The notes under the pieces were generated by a model that was not told where the DNA came from, ran no database searches, and saw only the letters and a program-made list of their open reading frames with translations. Positions 60,874 through 64,000 of a DNA stretch of 64,000 bases are shown in pieces. The stretch comes from Ctenosaura bakeri. Lineage: Eukaryota > Chordata > Lepidosauria > Squamata > Iguanidae. Numbering within the stretch: the first letter of the stretch is position 1; each line of letters starts with the position of its first letter. Location: assembly GCA_948474755.1 (NCBI GenBank), contig CAOLHI010002567.1, positions 1 through 64,000 of the forward strand. The letters run 5' to 3'. Both the position numbers and the translations under genes were made by a program.

Positions 60874-60945
60874 TTTCAGAGACAGGGCAAGGACGTGGAG
60901 AAAGTGAAGCTGAGGCTGATAGAAATTGCAAACTATGTGGATAAG
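60874..60945 (+). CDS. ADAM12: ADAM12 coding exon, metalloprotease domain helix
   Basis: A 72-nt (24-codon) phase-0 exon between acceptor TTGTTCTAG and donor GTAAAG. It reads FQRQGKDVEKVK and then LRLIEIANYVDK. Human ADAM12 has FQRQGKDLEKVKQRLIEIANHVDK, so only three of 24 residues differ. This is the first helix of the reprolysin fold. Phase 0 on both ends joins the neighbouring exons without a break. Confidence 0.95.
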
Positions 60946-61864
60946 GTAAAGTGTTTAATGGAACAACAGTGAACTTCAATTGCTGTGAAAATAGTTGGCT
61001 TTCTTAAACAGTGCAATCCAGCTCTTTCTAAAGCCAATCCATAATGATAATGTCTTGTGGTATATACTGCAGTATACAAAGAGGGAGATAAGTACCATAG
61101 GTACATTAAATGCATATTAATGGAGAAGAAACCTACAGTCCAAATCCTGTAAGGGAGCCAATGTCACATTATTGCTAGACTCTCCAGACTCAATGCTGTG
61201 TGAGGGAGAAGAGAGAAAATTCGGAGGTTGATGCATCCCCCTTATGCAGGGCAAGACAGACATGCCAATTTGCCAGGATCTCTATAAAAGTCAACAGTAT
61301 AGTCAAAATCTGCATTCCTTTGGTAAATATTACCAAAATGAACCAACCAACTAAAAAACACTAAAGGTACAAAAGAAACCATACTAGAATCCCAGACTTA
61401 TACAGTCATATCTCAATGTTAGGGTCAAAATGCACGTTACTTTAAATATTAGCTAGCACTTGTGTTGCTGTTGTTAACTTTATATCCCACCATTTCCCCA
61501 AGACTGAGACTCAATTCAGTTTACAAATTAAACTGATTACAATATCATTTTTTTAAAAAATGAAGTCAACATTACGTTTGAATTAAAAGATATTAAAACA
61601 ATTTAAAACATATACTTTTAAAAGATTTTAAAAACATTTAAATAATACAGCTTAAAACAATAAAGGTCACAGCCCTTTCCTGTTTGCGAGCCTTTATTTC
61701 TAAAAGCCTGAGTGAATTAAACAAAGTCTTCACTTGTCTGTGAAAGGAAAGCAAGGAGGGACCATTCCTCCAAAGTCTAGGGGCAGCCACTGATATTTCC
61801 ATGTTCTCATGTTTCCATGATCTCATATTTCCATCAGCCACATCTGTGAAGGTGATGGGACTGA

Positions 61865-62182
61865 GACCATTTCCACACTACACTCTTATACGCCATTTCC
61901 GCACTACAGTGTTAAACTGCTTCTACTCCACTTTCAGCGCCCTGGGGAATTCTGGGGTTTGTGGTTTACTGAGACCAAAGAGCTCTTTTGCTGAGAATTT
62001 GAAGTGCCCTTCCCTAAACTACAAACCCCAGAATTCCATAGGAGGCTGATAGTGGAATAGCGGCACTTTAACACTGTAGTGTGGAAATCGTCATAGTGTG
62101 ATTATTCCACTTTCAACATCCTATGGAATCCTGGGGTTTGCAGTTTCGGGAGGGGTCAGCTGAGTATAGTGCGGAAGTGACC
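61865..62182. mobile_element. Outer GGCC-type MITE, interrupted by a relative
   Basis: Left end GACCATTTCCACACTACACT, right end (reversed) GGTCACTTCCGCACTATACT, flanked by TGA on both sides (61862-61864 and 62183-62185). The right part carries TTATTCCACTTTCAACATCC and GGAATCCTGGGGTTTGCAGT as in the element at 6575. A second member sits inside it at 61891-62092. Confidence 0.8.
61891..62092. mobile_element. Inner MITE inserted into the outer MITE
   Basis: Left end CGCCATTTCCGCACTACAGT, right end (reversed) GACGATTTCCACACTACAGT, flanked by ATA on both sides (61888-61890 and 62093-62095). The arms continue GTTAAA-TGC and ATTCTGGGGTTTGTGGTTTA against GGAATTCTGGGGTTTGTAGTT, so it is a palindrome of about 200 bp. 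Confidence 0.85.
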
Positions 62183-62739
62183 TGAGAAAAGCACTGCTCT
62201 CGTGGATCTCAGGACTCAGGCAGGGTTATAGGGAGAGATACAGTCTGTCAGCCTAGACTTTGTGCTTGCTTGTTCCTTGCCCTTTCCTTTCTTTTGGTGT
62301 TTGCGGGTCCTGTTTTTTTTTAATAGAGACACCACCCATGGAGACAGAAAGATTGATCCTTCCCTCCCCAGTTATGATTTTGTTGCCTTGCCCACTGCAT
62401 GGCTATGTGAAAGCGTAAAGAGGGTTGAAAAGTAATTTTCTAACAGTGGCTACTATTAATGATGGCTACGTATTCTCCCAGCACTAGAAGCAGAATGACT
62501 GTCAAAACCAGTTCCTAGAGAACATAAAGCCAGGGAGAAGCTATTGCAGTCAAGTCCTACATGTGAGCTGCTCAAAGGCCACTATAAACAAGGTTATGAA
62601 CTAGACGTATCTAACATGGCTTTCCTTACATTCTTGTTCCAAGTACTCAAGGGCAGGAAACAGCTGTGGAACCTAATAAGTAGCAGATCATCTTTGAAAC
62701 AAAACAGTGGTCAAAGTATGTTAGCGATGGCCAAACTAT

Positions 62740-62800
62740 GTGTGTATGTGCCTTAAAGTCATTGTTGATTTCCAGCAAACTGTAGGGAGTTGGTATCCAT
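62740..62800 (-). mobile_element. SINE 3' fragment, minus strand
   Basis: GTGTATGTGCCTTAAAGTCA and GTTGATTTCCAGCAAACTG resemble the reversed tail of the SINE at 45067 (compare 46091). Only the end remains. Confidence 0.4.
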
Positions 62801-63289
62801 GTTAAAATGTTTCTTTGTAGTCATTTTCTGTGACCAAGCACAGACAGTGGTTTACCGATCTACATTGATAATTTAATTAGAAGAACAAATCATGGCTTGA
62901 GTTTGATGTTATGATCGTTGTTTTTGTCCCTAGATGTGGTTATGGAAAGGGAAGCAAGACAGAACCTGTCTCCACTACCCACCTGCCACACCTATTGCTT
63001 CTTCCAAGACCACCAGACATCCTTATTTATCTATTATACTTAATATGGCAGTGAAATATAAAATCCAATACAGATAGGCATGCATTATGATTGCTATCCC
63101 ACTAGCAGTACAGCCATCAATTGTTCAATTAGACAGGCACATTGAATTTCATACATATATCCCCCATTCATATGGTACATTATGCTTGACAATCCAAGGA
63201 TGTTGCAAGCTGGAATGCCACATTGGAAAGCATGCTCTGATTTCCCTACTGCATGTAGAGACAAAATGGGGCCTATCTTTTTAACTGTT

Positions 63290-63412
63290 TTTAATATTGA
63301 TATATTAATATTAGTAATTATTAATTACTAGTAATTAATATTAGTAATTATTAATAATTATGTATATTAATGTTAATTAATTTTAATATATTATATTAAT
63401 ATATATTAATAT
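63290..63412. repeat. ATTAAT-rich repeat
   Basis: Tandem and inverted ATTAATATTAGTAATTA blocks, about 55 bp upstream of an ADAM12 exon acceptor. Almost pure A+T and strongly self-complementary. Confidence 0.85.
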
Positions 63413-63467
63413 TAAGAAACAAACCATGCAAATAGGATTTAGCATGCTGATTTTGCTTTCTCATCAG

Positions 63468-63637
63468 TTCTATAGGCCACTAAATATTCGGATAGCCTTG
63501 GTTGGAGTGGAGATCTGGAATGATGCAGATAAGTGCACAATAACCCAAGACCCCTTCACCAGCCTCCATGAATTTCTCGACTGGCGAAAGCTGAAACTAC
63601 TACCTCGTAAACCGCATGACAATGCACAACTAGTGAG
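63468..63637 (+). CDS. ADAM12: ADAM12 coding exon, metalloprotease domain core before the zinc site
   Basis: A 170-nt exon between acceptor TTTCTCATCAG and donor GTATAG, phase 0 in and phase 2 out. It reads FYRPLNIRIALVGVEIWNDA, then DKCTITQDPFTSLHEFLDW, then RKLKLLPRKPHDNAQLV. It matches the human ADAM12 segment throughout (FYRPLNIRI, WND-DKC, DPFTSLHEFLDWRK, HDNAQLV). The catalytic HExxHxxGxxH motif is not here; in the family it is encoded further downstream, beyond the window. This is the last coding exon seen. Confidence 0.96.
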
Positions 63638-64000
63638 GTATAGCTACAGACATAAGAACCAGAAAATGTGAAAGAATTTTGTAATCCAAGAAATGCTATG
63701 CAGAATTCTAGACTCTGTATACTGTTAGTGAAATGTCCTGAGTATCATAGGCAAGATGGTTGCTGACAAAAGGCTTGTACATTTCTAGGAATCTAGAGGG
63801 AGTTCAATGAAACCACACAGAAAGATTGCATCCCCATCTATTGGAGGAAGCCAGGTTTGGTGGTATATTTAAGTTTGTCCCCCTATATAGAGGCATACCT
63901 CGGTTAACCAAACCTCTAACAGAAATTGCTCCTTCTTACAAAGAATTTTTATGCTCCTCCAGCCCCCTTTTCTATCATGTCATCTGTCTAGCTGGAAGTT
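63638..64000 (+). other. ADAM12 intron (5' part)
   Basis: Starts with the GTATAG donor. I see nothing recognisable up to the window end. Confidence 0.85.

Larger units (their letters stand above)
60946..63467 (+). other. ADAM12 intron, 2.5 kb
   Basis: Holds the nested MITEs at 61865-62182, a worn SINE tail at 62740 and an ATTAAT-rich repeat at 63290-63412. Nothing else recognised. Confidence 0.85.

Noticed and set aside
1..64000. CRISPR arrays, operons, phage or bacterial-type systems
   Set aside because: No regularly spaced repeat-spacer pattern exists. The organisation is that of a vertebrate intron-rich locus.

Overview
The window is 64 kb of vertebrate, almost certainly squamate reptile (lizard), nuclear DNA. 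The base composition is AT-rich, the coding parts are short exons with GT/AG borders inside long introns, and the repeats are those of lizard genomes: CR1 and L2-type LINEs, a BovB/RTE fragment, tRNA-derived SINEs, hAT-like and other DNA-transposon MITEs, a Ty3/gypsy remnant and GATA/GACA microsatellites. An iguanian lizard is a reasonable guess, but the sequence alone does not prove the species.

The only host gene I can support is ADAM12, on the + strand. Six consecutive coding exons are visible (27394-27472, 31222-31298, 54648-54831, 57742-57807, 60874-60945, 63468-63637). Their phases join exactly, giving about 216 codons. They cover the second half of the prodomain (including the cysteine-switch Cys), the furin cleavage site and the first third of the metalloprotease domain. 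The first exons lie upstream of the window. The zinc-binding exon and everything C-terminal lie downstream.

Layout. 1-27393 is intron with two GGCC-type MITEs (564-1041 and a very GC-rich one at 17360-18111), a 112-bp tandem repeat (about 4730-5440), palindromic MITEs, SINEs, a BovB fragment (about 9090-9850), a hAT-like element with perfect 8-bp target duplications (21041-22332), a 2.6-kb CR1 on the minus strand (22921-25554) and an L2-like LINE on the plus strand (about 25815-26980). 27473-31221 is a repeat-poor intron. 31299-54647 is a 23.3-kb intron with a second copy of the hAT-like element inserted into an L2 LINE, a gypsy gag/protease remnant with one LTR, CR1 and L2 tails, several SINEs and a 5S-like fragment. 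The last introns carry palindromic MITEs, a Tigger-like element and a GATA/GACA array.

The transposon material forms a readable record of nested insertions. MITEs with TIRs beginning GGCC or a close variant, and exact 3-bp target duplications, recur across the window and insert into each other and into the hAT-like element. I see no CRISPR, operon, phage or bacterial-type system, and no functional novel gene. The most unusual material is the transposon families and their nesting.
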